DNA from: DASPKX01 sp035627835
GTDB taxonomy: Bacteria > Verrucomicrobiota > Verrucomicrobiia > Limisphaerales > SXQI01
Assembly: GCA_035627835.1 (NCBI GenBank)
Contig: DASPKX010000014.1
Location: 7,464 to 71,463 of the forward strand
Direction of reading: 5' to 3'
Length of the DNA stretch: 64,000 bases
The notes below the pieces were generated by a model, which saw only the letters and a list, made by a program, of their open reading frames with translations, was not told the origin of the DNA and did not search any database. The translations under genes and the position numbers were made by a program. Shown piece by piece: positions 24,887 through 33,299 of this stretch. Numbering within the stretch: position 1 is the stretch's first letter; each line of letters begins with the position of its first letter.

Positions 24887-26962
24887 TCACTCGCCGCTGG
24901 GCTTGAGGTTCACGTGGCGATCGAGCCAGTCGAACACTGTTTCGTGCCAGAGTTTGCTGTTTTTTGGCTTCGAGATCCAATGGCCTTCGTCGGGGAAGTA
25001 AAGCAAACGACTCGGCACGCCCTGGCGCTGCAAGGCGGTGAAGAGCTGCAGGCCTTCTCCGATGTTGACGCGAAAATCGAGTTCGCCATGTGTCACGAGC
25101 GTGGGTGTTTTGAAATTCGCGGCGAAGCGATGGGGAGAGAACTTCTCGTAGAGTTCGCGCTTCTTCCAGGGAGGCCCGCCGAACTCCCATTCCGGGAACC
25201 AAAGTTCTTCGGTGGTGCCATACATGCTTTCCAGATTGTAAACGCCCGCGTGCGAGACAAGAGCTTGGAAGCGGTCGGTGTGGCCAAGTATCCAGTTAAC
25301 CATGTAACCGCCAAACGAAGCGCCTGCGGCGGCCATCCGGTTGGTTTTGGCGAGTCCCTGCGCGACGGCCCAATCGGCGGCTTTCATGACGTCTTGGTAA
25401 ACAGCGCCGCCCCAGTCGCCTGAAATTTGTTCCGTGAATGCCTGGCCGAAGCCGCTCGAGCCGTGAGGGTTTGGCATGAGGACAACATAACCGCGAGCAG
25501 CGAATAGCGCTCCGTTCCAGCGGTAGGAGAACGCATCGCGCCAGGCAGATTGTGGGCCGCCATGAATCAGGAGCAGAAAAGGATATTCCTTTCTCGGATC
25601 CAACCCCGGGGGCTTAGCCAGCCAGGCTTGTATCTGTTTATTGTGGGCGCCAGTGTAACGAATCGACGAGATTTCAGGCATTGCTCGATCAGCGAGGAGT
25701 TTTTCATTCGCCTTCGTCAGCGGATAGATTTTAGCCTCCCCTTCATTCTGAACATCGATGCGGACGATCTCTCCGGGGTGGGTCAGCGTTTGATGCTGTG
25801 CGATGAGGAACTTGCCATCTGGCGATGCGCTGAGGGAGGAAAGGGTCTTCCGCGACACGATTTTCCTAGGCGTGTTTCCAGTGAGATCAAGCCGGTAAAC
25901 GGATGTGCTGCCTTCGTCTTCGACCGAGAAAAAGAGGGTTTTGGAATCGGCAGTCCAAACGATTTCATCGACCCACCGATCAATTGAATCGGCGAGGCGT
26001 TTTGTCTGCTTCGAGCTTAGATCGTAAATGGAGAGGCGGAATCTGTCGGCTTCGTAGCCATCGCGCTCCTGGGAGCGAAAGGCCACAAACTTCCCGTCCG
26101 GCGAGAAAACAGGAGAGCCATCCCAGCCTTTGTTGTCGCACGTGATGCAGGTTGCGGGGCTTTCTGCGGCAATCCCGATGGTAAGGAGATTTGCGTCGGT
26201 GCTCCAGGCTTCGTTGGTTGCGGCAGGGCCGAGGGTGTAAGCGAGGGTGCGGCCGTCCGGAGAAAAGGCCATCGGATCGGGGCCGCCAAGGGAGAACGGC
26301 GGAGCGTCCTGGTTGCCTTTGGTCAGGTCGCGCGCGTCGTTGTAATCGATGGAATAGACGAAGGTGTGAGTGCGCTTGCCATGCCGCCAATCAGCCCAAT
26401 GGCGGAAGAGAAGGTTGTCAAATATCTCCGCCTTCACGCCAGAAGCTTCTATTTCCTTCTGCTTCGCGGCCTGGGCAGCGCTGTCGGATTCCACATCCGG
26501 ATGAACGTCCGCAGTAAAGGCGAGGTGGCGGCCGGTCGGGGCCCAGATGTGGTTATCCACATCGAAAGAAAGCGATGTGAGTTGGCGGGCTTCGCCTCCA
26601 TCCAGGCCGAGGCTCCAAATTTGTTGGGAACCACTGCGCGTGGAAAGGAAGGCGATCGACTTGCCGTCTGGAGCCCAGCGTGGGCGGGAGGCGCCTTTCT
26701 CATGGAACGTGAGTTGACGGGGAGAACCGCCAGCCGCGGGAACGAGCCAGATTTGCGACACGGTCTGGTTCTTCTCGAGGGCAACGGAGCGTTGCGAGTA
26801 AGCGACCCATTTGCCGTCTGGAGAAAGTTGGGGATCACTCAGGCGATGAAGCGCAAAGAGATCCGAAAGGCCGAAGGGTTGCTTGGCTGGATCGGCTCCA
26901 AAGGCGATGAATGTTAAGGCGAGAAGGCCCAGGGCGCACCGCGCGAGAGATCCAGCTTTCAT
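24887..26962 (-). CDS. S9 family (prolyl oligopeptidase-type) peptidase, exported
   Basis: A 691-residue serine peptidase of the acylaminoacyl-peptidase/DPP-IV-like group. The signal peptide is at MKAGSLARCALGLLALTFIAFG. Residues about 35-430 form a TolB/WD-like beta-propeller with repeats such as LSPDGKWVAYSQ, WAPDGKSIAFLS, FSPDGRTLAYT and FSPDGKFVAFRS. The alpha/beta-hydrolase domain has nucleophile GASFGGYMVNW (about 555), Asp in THGELDFRVN (about 635) and His in PDEGHWI (about 665). I start at the ATG 10 bases after the stop of the upstream FAH-family gene; the longer frame overlaps that gene. It is the last gene of a three-gene run with the sugar-acid enzymes, but it has no obvious biochemical link to them. 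Confidence 0.93.
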   Translation of the reverse strand: MKAGSLARCALGLLALTFIAFGADPAKQPFGLSDLFALHRLSDPQLSPDGKWVAYSQRSVALEKNQTVSQIWLVPAAGGSPRQLTFHEKGASRPRWAPDGKSIAFLSTRSGSQQIWSLGLDGGEARQLTSLSFDVDNHIWAPTGRHLAFTADVHPDVESDSAAQAAKQKEIEASGVKAEIFDNLLFRHWADWRHGKRTHTFVYSIDYNDARDLTKGNQDAPPFSLGGPDPMAFSPDGRTLAYTLGPAATNEAWSTDANLLTIGIAAESPATCITCDNKGWDGSPVFSPDGKFVAFRSQERDGYEADRFRLSIYDLSSKQTKRLADSIDRWVDEIVWTADSKTLFFSVEDEGSTSVYRLDLTGNTPRKIVSRKTLSSLSASPDGKFLIAQHQTLTHPGEIVRIDVQNEGEAKIYPLTKANEKLLADRAMPEISSIRYTGAHNKQIQAWLAKPPGLDPRKEYPFLLLIHGGPQSAWRDAFSYRWNGALFAARGYVVLMPNPHGSSGFGQAFTEQISGDWGGAVYQDVMKAADWAVAQGLAKTNRMAAAGASFGGYMVNWILGHTDRFQALVSHAGVYNLESMYGTTEELWFPEWEFGGPPWKKRELYEKFSPHRFAANFKTPTLVTHGELDFRVNIGEGLQLFTALQRQGVPSRLLYFPDEGHWISKPKNSKLWHETVFDWLDRHVNLKPSGE

Positions 26963-26972
26963 GGGTGGGGTT

Positions 26973-27833
26973 TTACACTTCGACGACCCTGTTCTGCAAC
27001 TCACCGATCCCGCTGATGCGGATCCGCACGGCGTCCGCAGGCTTCAATGTGAAGTCGTCGGCGGGAACAATGCCCGTGCCGGTGAGAAGAACCGCTCCTT
27101 GCGGGAATTCCTGCGAGCGAAAGAGATAATCGATGAGTTCACGGAAGCTCCGCTTGATCTGCGATACCGCCGTTGAGCCAGAAAAAACCGTGTTTGAATC
27201 ACGGCGAATTTCCACTTCGATTTGCCAACTGCGGGCGTCCTCCTCCGTCCCAAGGGTGATCCAGGGTCCTAGGGCGCAGGATTTGTTGTAGGTCTTTGCC
27301 TGCGGAAGGTAGAGCAGGTTCTCGCCTTCAATGTCGCGAGAACTCATGTCATTGCCAATGGTGAAACCAACGAGAGCCCCTCTGGAGTTGAGGACCAGAG
27401 CAAGCTCGGGTTCAGGCACATTCCAGGTCGCGTCCTTTCGAATGCCGACCAGGCCGCCGGGGCCAACGACTTTGTGGGGGAGTGATTTGAAGAAGATCTC
27501 CGGGCGGGGCGCTTCATAGACGCGATCGTAAGCAGAGGCGCTGAAGTCCGATTCTTCCATCCGCGCTTTTTTGCTGCGCAGGTAAGTGACGCCAGCGGCC
27601 CAAACTTCCTGTTGATCAACCGGAGCGAGGAAGGTGATGCGCTCCAAAGAATGAGCGTCCAATCCGGCCTGGATGAGTGTCTCAAGGTGCGCGGGAATAT
27701 CCCGTTCCTCGAGGAGTTCAGAGAGGGTGTTCACCCCTGCCCCGCTCAGGTCGAGAAGGTCTTTTTCACGAACGAGGCCGATACGCGCGAGGCCGTTGCC
27801 AATTTGAAAGCGGCAGATTCTATGAGCGCTCAT
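26973..27833 (-). CDS. Fumarylacetoacetate-hydrolase family protein, probable 2-dehydro-3-deoxy-pentonate dehydratase
   Basis: A 286-residue FAH-fold metalloenzyme. The blocks RPEIFFKSLPHKVVGPGG, WNVPEPELALVLNSRG, DMSSRDIEGENLLYLPQAK and LTGTGIVPADDFTL carry the Glu/Glu/Asp metal site. They resemble the 2-keto-3-deoxy-arabinonate dehydratase branch (archaeal and bacterial KdaD) more than hydrolytic FAH proteins. That enzyme turns 2-dehydro-3-deoxy-pentonate into 2-oxoglutarate semialdehyde. The upstream gene, one base away, is an aldehyde dehydrogenase of the type that oxidises this product. Assignment to an oxidative pentose (Weimberg) route is therefore from family plus context. The start ATG overlaps nothing and is 1 base after the aldehyde dehydrogenase stop. 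Confidence 0.82.
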   Translation of the reverse strand: MSAHRICRFQIGNGLARIGLVREKDLLDLSGAGVNTLSELLEERDIPAHLETLIQAGLDAHSLERITFLAPVDQQEVWAAGVTYLRSKKARMEESDFSASAYDRVYEAPRPEIFFKSLPHKVVGPGGLVGIRKDATWNVPEPELALVLNSRGALVGFTIGNDMSSRDIEGENLLYLPQAKTYNKSCALGPWITLGTEEDARSWQIEVEIRRDSNTVFSGSTAVSQIKRSFRELIDYLFRSQEFPQGAVLLTGTGIVPADDFTLKPADAVRIRISGIGELQNRVVEV

Positions 27834-27834
27834 A

Positions 27835-29292
27835 TTAAGCGGAGTAGTCGAGGTAAACAGTTTTCACGCGAGTGTAAAAGTCGATGGCGGTGGCGCCCTG
27901 CTCCTTAAAGGAGTCGGTGCTCGATTTCTTGAAGCCCCCAAAGGGAGCTTGCAGCGCGAGGCCGGTGGAAATTTGGTTCACCTTCACGACGCCTGCTTCG
28001 ATTCGCTCGGTGTATTGCATGGCTTTCTTGATGTCGCGCGTGACGATGGAAGCAGAAAGGCCAACGTCGAGGCCGTTTGCCACGGAGAGCGCTTCCTCAA
28101 AGCCGTCGACTTCGATGATGGCGACGACCGGGCCGAAAACCTCTTCACGCGCGATGCGCATGTTGGGGGTTACTTTGGCAAGGACCGTTGGCTGCATGAA
28201 GTAACCGTGAGCGAGGTCGCCGTCAGTCAAAGCTTTGCCGCCGAAGACCAGTTCAGCGCCCTCCTGAACCGCGCCGCGGATGAATTCAAAGTTGCCGTCC
28301 AACTCCTGCTTGTTGACCGCAGGGCCCATGTCGATGCCGGCCGTTAAGCCGTTGCCCACCTTGAGCGCGGAAGCTTTTGCGACGAGCTTTTCCTGAAAAG
28401 CTTTTGCCACGGATTTCTCGATGATTACACGACTTGTCGCTGTGCAAGCCTGGCCCGTCAAACCGAAGCCAGCCTTCAGAACCAGGGTGGCCGCGAGGTC
28501 AAGATCGGCATCGGCCAGAACGATGGTTGGGTTCTTGCCACCCATTTCCATCTGCGCGCGAGCCATGCGCTGGGCTAGTTGAAGGTAGATTTGGCTGCCG
28601 ATGCTATGGGAGCCGGTGAATGAAACCGCAGCCACATCAGCGTTGTTCGCAAGCTCGCCACCCACTGCGCGGCCATCGCCAGTGACCACGTTGAACACGC
28701 CCTTCGGCAGGCCGGCCTCGTCCAGAGCGCGCGCCAACTCCAATGACATAGCGGGAGCATTGCTGGCCGGCTTGAGGACGACGCTATTGCCGGAGAGGAG
28801 CGCGGGGGCGAGCTTCCAGGCGGGAATGGCGATGGGGAAATTCCAAGGCGTGATGAGGCCGACAACACCGAGAGGCTCGCGGCGGGTGTAAAGGAGGTTT
28901 CCGGGCAAGTCGTGGGGAATGGTTTGGCCGCCGAGCGTGTAACTAAGACCGCCGAAGAAGCGGAAGATGTCCACCGCGCGTTGAACTTCCCCGCCGCTCT
29001 CGACGAGGGTTTTTCCTTCTTCGCGCGTGAGGAGTTCGGCTAACTCGTTCTTGCGACCCTCAAGGATTTGAGAGGCTTTGCTGAGAATTCGGCCGCGGGC
29101 GACTGGGGTGAGCTGCGACCACTTGGCGAAGGCCCCTTTGCCGGCTTGAATGGCCTGCACAGTTTCGTCCCGCCCGGAGTGGGCATATTCGCCCACGATC
29201 TGGCGGGTGTCTGCGGGGTTAATGGTTTGAGTGGTCTTGCCGCTGGCGGCTGCAACCCACTCGCCGCCGATAAAATTTTTGTAGCTCTTCAT
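27835..29292 (-). CDS. Aldehyde dehydrogenase, probable 2-oxoglutarate semialdehyde (2,5-dioxovalerate) dehydrogenase
   Basis: A 485-residue NAD(P)-dependent aldehyde dehydrogenase. Signatures are ITPWNFPIAIPAWKLAPALL (Asn of the oxyanion hole), MEMGGKNPTIV with the catalytic Glu, and GQACTATSRVI with the catalytic Cys. EEVFGPVVAI and the C-terminal PFGGFKKSS are also present. It is of the succinate-semialdehyde/aldehyde type rather than betaine-type. Pairing with the FAH-family gene one base downstream supports the final step of oxidative pentose breakdown, 2-oxoglutarate semialdehyde to 2-oxoglutarate. I start at the ATG before KSYKNFIGGEW, the normal opening; a GTG 7 codons upstream is in frame. 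It is the first gene of this operon. Confidence 0.9.
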   Translation of the reverse strand: MKSYKNFIGGEWVAAASGKTTQTINPADTRQIVGEYAHSGRDETVQAIQAGKGAFAKWSQLTPVARGRILSKASQILEGRKNELAELLTREEGKTLVESGGEVQRAVDIFRFFGGLSYTLGGQTIPHDLPGNLLYTRREPLGVVGLITPWNFPIAIPAWKLAPALLSGNSVVLKPASNAPAMSLELARALDEAGLPKGVFNVVTGDGRAVGGELANNADVAAVSFTGSHSIGSQIYLQLAQRMARAQMEMGGKNPTIVLADADLDLAATLVLKAGFGLTGQACTATSRVIIEKSVAKAFQEKLVAKASALKVGNGLTAGIDMGPAVNKQELDGNFEFIRGAVQEGAELVFGGKALTDGDLAHGYFMQPTVLAKVTPNMRIAREEVFGPVVAIIEVDGFEEALSVANGLDVGLSASIVTRDIKKAMQYTERIEAGVVKVNQISTGLALQAPFGGFKKSSTDSFKEQGATAIDFYTRVKTVYLDYSA

Positions 29293-29404
29293 CACTCCGT
29301 CCAAGGCAAACACTCAAACGCAAGGAGCAAGGGTAAGCAATGGAGATTTTGCGCTTTACCGTCAAAGACACCGCTCGTTTAATGCGCTGTCGCTTAAACG
29401 ATTC

Positions 29405-30991
29405 ATGCCACCAGCGTTAATTAGAAAGGCTCTGCCAGCGGATGCGCCGCGGTGGATCGAACTGTTGAATGCGAGCGTGGGGGCCGAATACCCGGATAAA
29501 GGGCTGTACGATCCAGCCTGGGTGGAGGGGCAGTTCGCGCCGGATTCCGGAGCTGAAACGTGGGTGGCCGAGCAAGGCGGCAAAATCCTTTCGAGCATTT
29601 CATTCCTCGCCCCCTTTCAAGGCCCAAATCCGGTCGCCAACATGGGCCGGCATTTGAACCGTCCAGAGGCTTTCAACGATGGCACGGCTGAGGCGCTGCT
29701 CAAGCGCATTGGCGAAATTGCGGAGCAGCGGAAGCAGCTTGTGGTCAATCGGGTGATTGCGGCGGATAGCAAGTCACAGATTTTGCACGAGCGCGCGGGT
29801 TATGTGTGCGTTGGATTCCAGCCGTACAAGCACATGCTCCGCACGAGGGAAGGCGCGTTGTTTTATGTGCGTCCGCCACAATCGACAGAGATGCCACGGC
29901 TGCCGTTGTCAGAATCGCTGCCGCAAGTCGCGGATCTCGCAAAAGTCGTTTTGCCTAAGCTGAAGCTGACAGCTCCACCCAGTGTGCGCGATGGCGTGAC
30001 GGGTTATGCGCTGCAGAACGACGCACGCATCGTGGAGGGGTCCACTGAAGACTTTCAGAAGCGCAAAGAGGAAGCGAATGCGGCCAATCCACCGTTGGAA
30101 ATCTCGGGGATGTTCCACCAGGGGCAAGGGTTCTTGCGCGGAACCCCGGGTCCGGCTCCCAAAGCTTTGATCGCCGAACGAGATGGGAACGTCACCGCAG
30201 GCCTGCTTTACAACTTCGACACGGTGGACCGGTGCGTGCGTGTGGTTGATGGGTTCTGCTCTGACGACTTGAGCATTGGCGTGTTGTTGCGCCAGGCGAC
30301 CAGGGCGGCCCAGGAGCAAAACGCGGTGTATGTTGAGGTCGACATCCTAAGCACGGCCCCGCGCCTGTTGAAGAGCGCGGAGCAGCTAGGGTTCGTGCCG
30401 ATCGCGTACATGCCGGCGTTTGTTTCGCAAGGCGACACGAACTCAGACGTCATTAAGCTGATCAAGCTGAACATGGTTTACTCCCCTGAGGAGACCAATT
30501 TCACAAGCATGGCGCGGGGGATCGCGGAAACCGTTGACCAGAACTTCCAGGATCAAAAGGTCGGCGTGGCGATTATCAATTTGCTGCGAGGGCTGCCGTT
30601 TCTCGAGGGGCTCGGGGACGGTGAGCTGAGAAAGGTCGCGCGCCTGTTTACACAAAAGCTTTTCCGCCCAGGAGAGAAGATCTTTGGCAAAGGGGATCAG
30701 GGGAACGAGGCCTACGTGATCATGCGCGGGCAGATTGACATCATAATCGAGGAAAACACCAAGCCCATCGCCTCCTTTGGCATCGGTCAGATTTTCGGTG
30801 AGTTGGCGTTTCTGGATGGCGCGCCTCGAACGGCGATTGCCGTGGCCTCGCAGCCGAGCATCCTGCTTGTGCTCGCTCGATCATCGTTCAACAGCCTTGT
30901 TCAACACGAGCCTCACCTCGGCATGGTGGTGATGCGCAACATGGCAATTGAGCTTTCCAATCGTCTGCGCAAGATGACAGCTAAGAAGTAG
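29405..30991 (+). CDS. GNAT acetyltransferase fused to a C-terminal cyclic-nucleotide-binding domain
   Basis: A 528-residue fusion. The N-terminal half starts IRKALPADAPRWIELLN, the usual first strand/helix of a GNAT domain. A second GNAT-like segment may lie at about 240-345 (LIAERDGNVTAGLLYNFDTV, then AEQLGFVPIAYMP). Residues about 395-520 are a cNMP-binding beta-roll and helices: LRGLPFLEGLGDGELRKVA, FRPGEKIFGKGDQGNEAYVI and the phosphate-binding cassette FGELAFLDGAPRTA. The cassette has the Glu and Arg that contact cyclic nucleotide. By analogy with mycobacterial Pat, ligand binding could gate lysine acetylation, but there the cNMP domain is N-terminal. The stop codon abuts the stop of the convergent TPR gene (TAG/CTA). 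Confidence 0.82.
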   Translation: MPPALIRKALPADAPRWIELLNASVGAEYPDKGLYDPAWVEGQFAPDSGAETWVAEQGGKILSSISFLAPFQGPNPVANMGRHLNRPEAFNDGTAEALLKRIGEIAEQRKQLVVNRVIAADSKSQILHERAGYVCVGFQPYKHMLRTREGALFYVRPPQSTEMPRLPLSESLPQVADLAKVVLPKLKLTAPPSVRDGVTGYALQNDARIVEGSTEDFQKRKEEANAANPPLEISGMFHQGQGFLRGTPGPAPKALIAERDGNVTAGLLYNFDTVDRCVRVVDGFCSDDLSIGVLLRQATRAAQEQNAVYVEVDILSTAPRLLKSAEQLGFVPIAYMPAFVSQGDTNSDVIKLIKLNMVYSPEETNFTSMARGIAETVDQNFQDQKVGVAIINLLRGLPFLEGLGDGELRKVARLFTQKLFRPGEKIFGKGDQGNEAYVIMRGQIDIIIEENTKPIASFGIGQIFGELAFLDGAPRTAIAVASQPSILLVLARSSFNSLVQHEPHLGMVVMRNMAIELSNRLRKMTAKK

Positions 30992-31462
30992 CTACTCGGC
31001 TGTTTTTTTCGGCCCCTGCCCCACACGGGTGTTCTTCTTCCAGGGCATCTCCGGAAACTTTACGGCCGAGGTTTTGATCGGTTCAGCTTTCGGCTTGGCA
31101 ATCTCGAGTTCAGGATCACTCGCGGTCACCGGAACCACTGCGCTGCCCGGATCTTTCCAGGCCGCGATGCGAGCCTGGAGGCCATGGTGCTCAGCAGTCT
31201 TCTTGTCGCCCGCTTTCATGTAAAAAAGCGAAAGGTTGGTGTGCACAAACTGCTCGTTGGGGCGCATCTTTTCCGCCTTATGGCCTTCTTCAATCGCCTT
31301 CGCAAAATCCCCTTTGCGGTAATAGGACATTCCCAATGAGAGTTGTGCCTCGAAGTTTGAAGGATCCTCAGCGATGATGCTGGTTAACTTCTCGATCGCG
31401 CGGTCATATTCGCCCGTGCTGAAATCGAACATCGCGTCATCGTATCGCTCTTGAGGCGTCAT
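30992..31462 (-). CDS. Tetratricopeptide-repeat protein
   Basis: A 156-residue soluble protein. Three TPR-like helical pairs are visible: YDDAMFDFSTGEYDRAIEKL, FEAQLSLGMSYYRKGDFAKA and VHTNLSLFYMKAGDKKTAEH, then a Pro/Lys-rich C-terminal tail with EPIKTSAVKFPEMPWKK. TPRs mediate protein contacts; the partner is unknown. I start at the ATG before TPQERYDDAM. A longer frame would overlap the divergent HAD gene. The tail-to-tail arrangement with the GNAT-cNMP gene leaves no intergenic space. Confidence 0.8.
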   Translation of the reverse strand: MTPQERYDDAMFDFSTGEYDRAIEKLTSIIAEDPSNFEAQLSLGMSYYRKGDFAKAIEEGHKAEKMRPNEQFVHTNLSLFYMKAGDKKTAEHHGLQARIAAWKDPGSAVVPVTASDPELEIAKPKAEPIKTSAVKFPEMPWKKNTRVGQGPKKTAE

Positions 31463-31533
31463 ATCTCTTTGACAAACGGCCGGTCGTCCCGATTGTAACT
31501 CGCGCAAAGTAAAGTTTTCCAAGCGCGGAGTAA

Positions 31534-32355
31534 ATGTCATCGCAGATTAAACTTATCTCCACTGATTTCGACGGGACGGTGCATTGCGAGGCTGAGATGC
31601 CGCCGATCCCCAAGGGATTGGAGGAGATCCTCGCAGAGTTGCAAGGCGAAGGAGCGGCATGGGTCATCAACACCGGGCGCGACCTTCCCAGCCTGCTGAA
31701 CTCACTGCAAGCGGCCGGACTGGCGATACGGCCGGACTATGTGGCTGTGGTCGAGCGGGAAATCTACCAATTGCATGAGCAGGAATACATCGCCGTTGAT
31801 GATTGGAATGACGCGTGCAGCGCGCAGCATGAGGAGCTATTTGCGCGCATTCGGCGTGACGTGCCCGAACTGGCGCGCTGGGTGCAGAAGAACTTTAAGG
31901 CGCAAGTTTACGAAGACTCGTATTCCCCTTTCTGCCTGATTGCTGACAGCGTGCCGGACGCTGATGCAATTCAGGCAAGGCTTGAAGAGTATTGCGCGCA
32001 GGTGCCGCATCTCACGGTGGTGCGAAATCACATCTACGCGCGGTTTTCGCACGTCGCTTACAACAAGGGGACAGCGCTGGGGGAGATCGCGCGGAGGCTG
32101 AAGCTGGATGCCTCGCAGGTTTTAGCGGCGGGGGATCACTACAACGATCTTCCGATGCTGGACCGGCAGTTTGCGCATGCGCTCGTTGCGCCTTCGAACT
32201 CCATCCCCGAGGTGAAGGATCTCGTGCGGCAGCAGGGCGGGCACGTGAGTGATAAGCCCTGGGGGCATGGTGTTGCTGAAGGCATTCGGCATTTCAGCGG
32301 GAAACCTGCGGGGGTGACAAGCCTGCGTCGCGCGCGCTTCGGTGCGGAAGGCTAG
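31534..32355 (+). CDS. HAD-superfamily phosphatase (Cof-like)
   Basis: A 273-residue HAD hydrolase. Motif I is STDFDGTV (nucleophile Asp11 and acid/base Asp13), motif II INTGRD (about 45), and motif III/IV AGDHYNDLPML (about 203-213). The ~95-residue cap lies between motifs II and III, as in the C2-type Cof/phosphosugar phosphatases. The substrate is unknown; sugar phosphates or phosphorylated cofactor precursors are typical. It is divergent from the TPR gene, and its TAG stop shares the CTAG tetranucleotide with the stop of the convergent receiver gene (bases 32352-32355). Confidence 0.88.
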   Translation: MSSQIKLISTDFDGTVHCEAEMPPIPKGLEEILAELQGEGAAWVINTGRDLPSLLNSLQAAGLAIRPDYVAVVEREIYQLHEQEYIAVDDWNDACSAQHEELFARIRRDVPELARWVQKNFKAQVYEDSYSPFCLIADSVPDADAIQARLEEYCAQVPHLTVVRNHIYARFSHVAYNKGTALGEIARRLKLDASQVLAAGDHYNDLPMLDRQFAHALVAPSNSIPEVKDLVRQQGGHVSDKPWGHGVAEGIRHFSGKPAGVTSLRRARFGAEG

Positions 32356-32738
32356 GCGGCGGCAGACAAGCCCTTTGCTTGCACCGCAGCTCGGACAATG
32401 CTCATCAGATCTTCAGCCATGAATGGCTTTTGCAGCAAAACGACGCCTCTTCTGACTTCAGGGGGGAGGGCCAAGGCGTCGAGCGGGTAGCCGCTCATCA
32501 GCACGAAAGAGGTCTGTGCATTCAGGCGGCGCAAGGTTGCCACAACGGTTGCGCCGCTTTCGCCGGCGGGAAGGGAATAATCGCAGAGAACCAGCCGGAT
32601 GGAACCTTCGTGCAACCGAAATTGCGCAATAGCCTCCGGAGCGCTCGTCGCTTCCACTGGCTCGTGGCCAGCTCGTTGCAAATAAAAGCAGAGCAACTCC
32701 CTGACTAACTGCTCATCTTCGACAACCAGAACCTTCAT
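32352..32738 (-). CDS. Stand-alone response-regulator receiver protein
   Basis: A 128-residue CheY-like protein without an output domain. The acidic pair is VVEDEQ (Glu7/Asp8), the phosphoacceptor is the Asp of LVLCDYSLPAG (about residue 53), the switch Ser is in LMSGYP (about 82) and the Lys in LLQKPFM (about 104). It ends with an Ala-rich tail. The ATG overlaps the stop of the upstream receiver gene by 4 bases (ATGA), so the two are co-translated. No histidine kinase is in the window. Confidence 0.9.
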   Translation of the reverse strand: MKVLVVEDEQLVRELLCFYLQRAGHEPVEATSAPEAIAQFRLHEGSIRLVLCDYSLPAGESGATVVATLRRLNAQTSFVLMSGYPLDALALPPEVRRGVVLLQKPFMAEDLMSIVRAAVQAKGLSAAA

Positions 32739-33136
32739 TGGCAGGAAACAACCGAGCGGGACGAAGCGCCCCGAAGCAAGGCAGACACTGAGTCAAGAAG
32801 CTCCCAATAAGTGAAAGGCTTCCCGAGCGCGTCCGAAGCTCCAGCATTCAAGGTTTCCTCCCGCATGCTGGGAATGTAAATCGCGGACGAGACGAGAATG
32901 GGGGTCCCATCCACAGCCTCACGCAAAGCGCGGACCACATCCAAGCCTGAAAGCTCAGGCATGCACAAATCGGTGATAATGAGATCGGCGGGAGCCATCT
33001 CCAAAGCCTCCAAAGCTTCTCTGGCGCTGCCGCAGGTGGTTACAGCGTAACCCTCACGAGAGAGCACCGTGTGCATGAAGGATGAGCAACCGGGATTGTC
33101 TTCCACCAACAGTATTCGATGTCCGGGAGCGCTCAC
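32735..33136 (-). CDS. Stand-alone response-regulator receiver protein
   Basis: A 133-residue CheY-like protein. Motifs are LLVEDNPG (acidic pair), LIITDLCMPELSG (phosphoacceptor Asp, about 57), a Ser switch in VSSAIYIP and Lys in LGKPFTYWE. It lacks a DNA-binding domain. It is the first of two overlapping receivers, which may form a phosphorelay or competing targets of one kinase. About 160 bases upstream separate it from the divergent LTD/CotH gene. Confidence 0.9.
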   Translation of the reverse strand: MSAPGHRILLVEDNPGCSSFMHTVLSREGYAVTTCGSAREALEALEMAPADLIITDLCMPELSGLDVVRALREAVDGTPILVSSAIYIPSMREETLNAGASDALGKPFTYWELLDSVSALLRGASSRSVVSCQ

Positions 33137-33299
33137 AGTATATGCCGTGCCTGGAATGTGGAAACGCTAACCAAGCAAAGGCCCGCAGTTCAATCGGGGA
33201 ATTCCTGAGATAGCGGACAGGGTTTTGCGCATAAGCGGCTTACCATTCAGCTTTTTCTGACTTGGAAATTCCCGGTTCTGGCGCGACTTTCTGTGGAGA

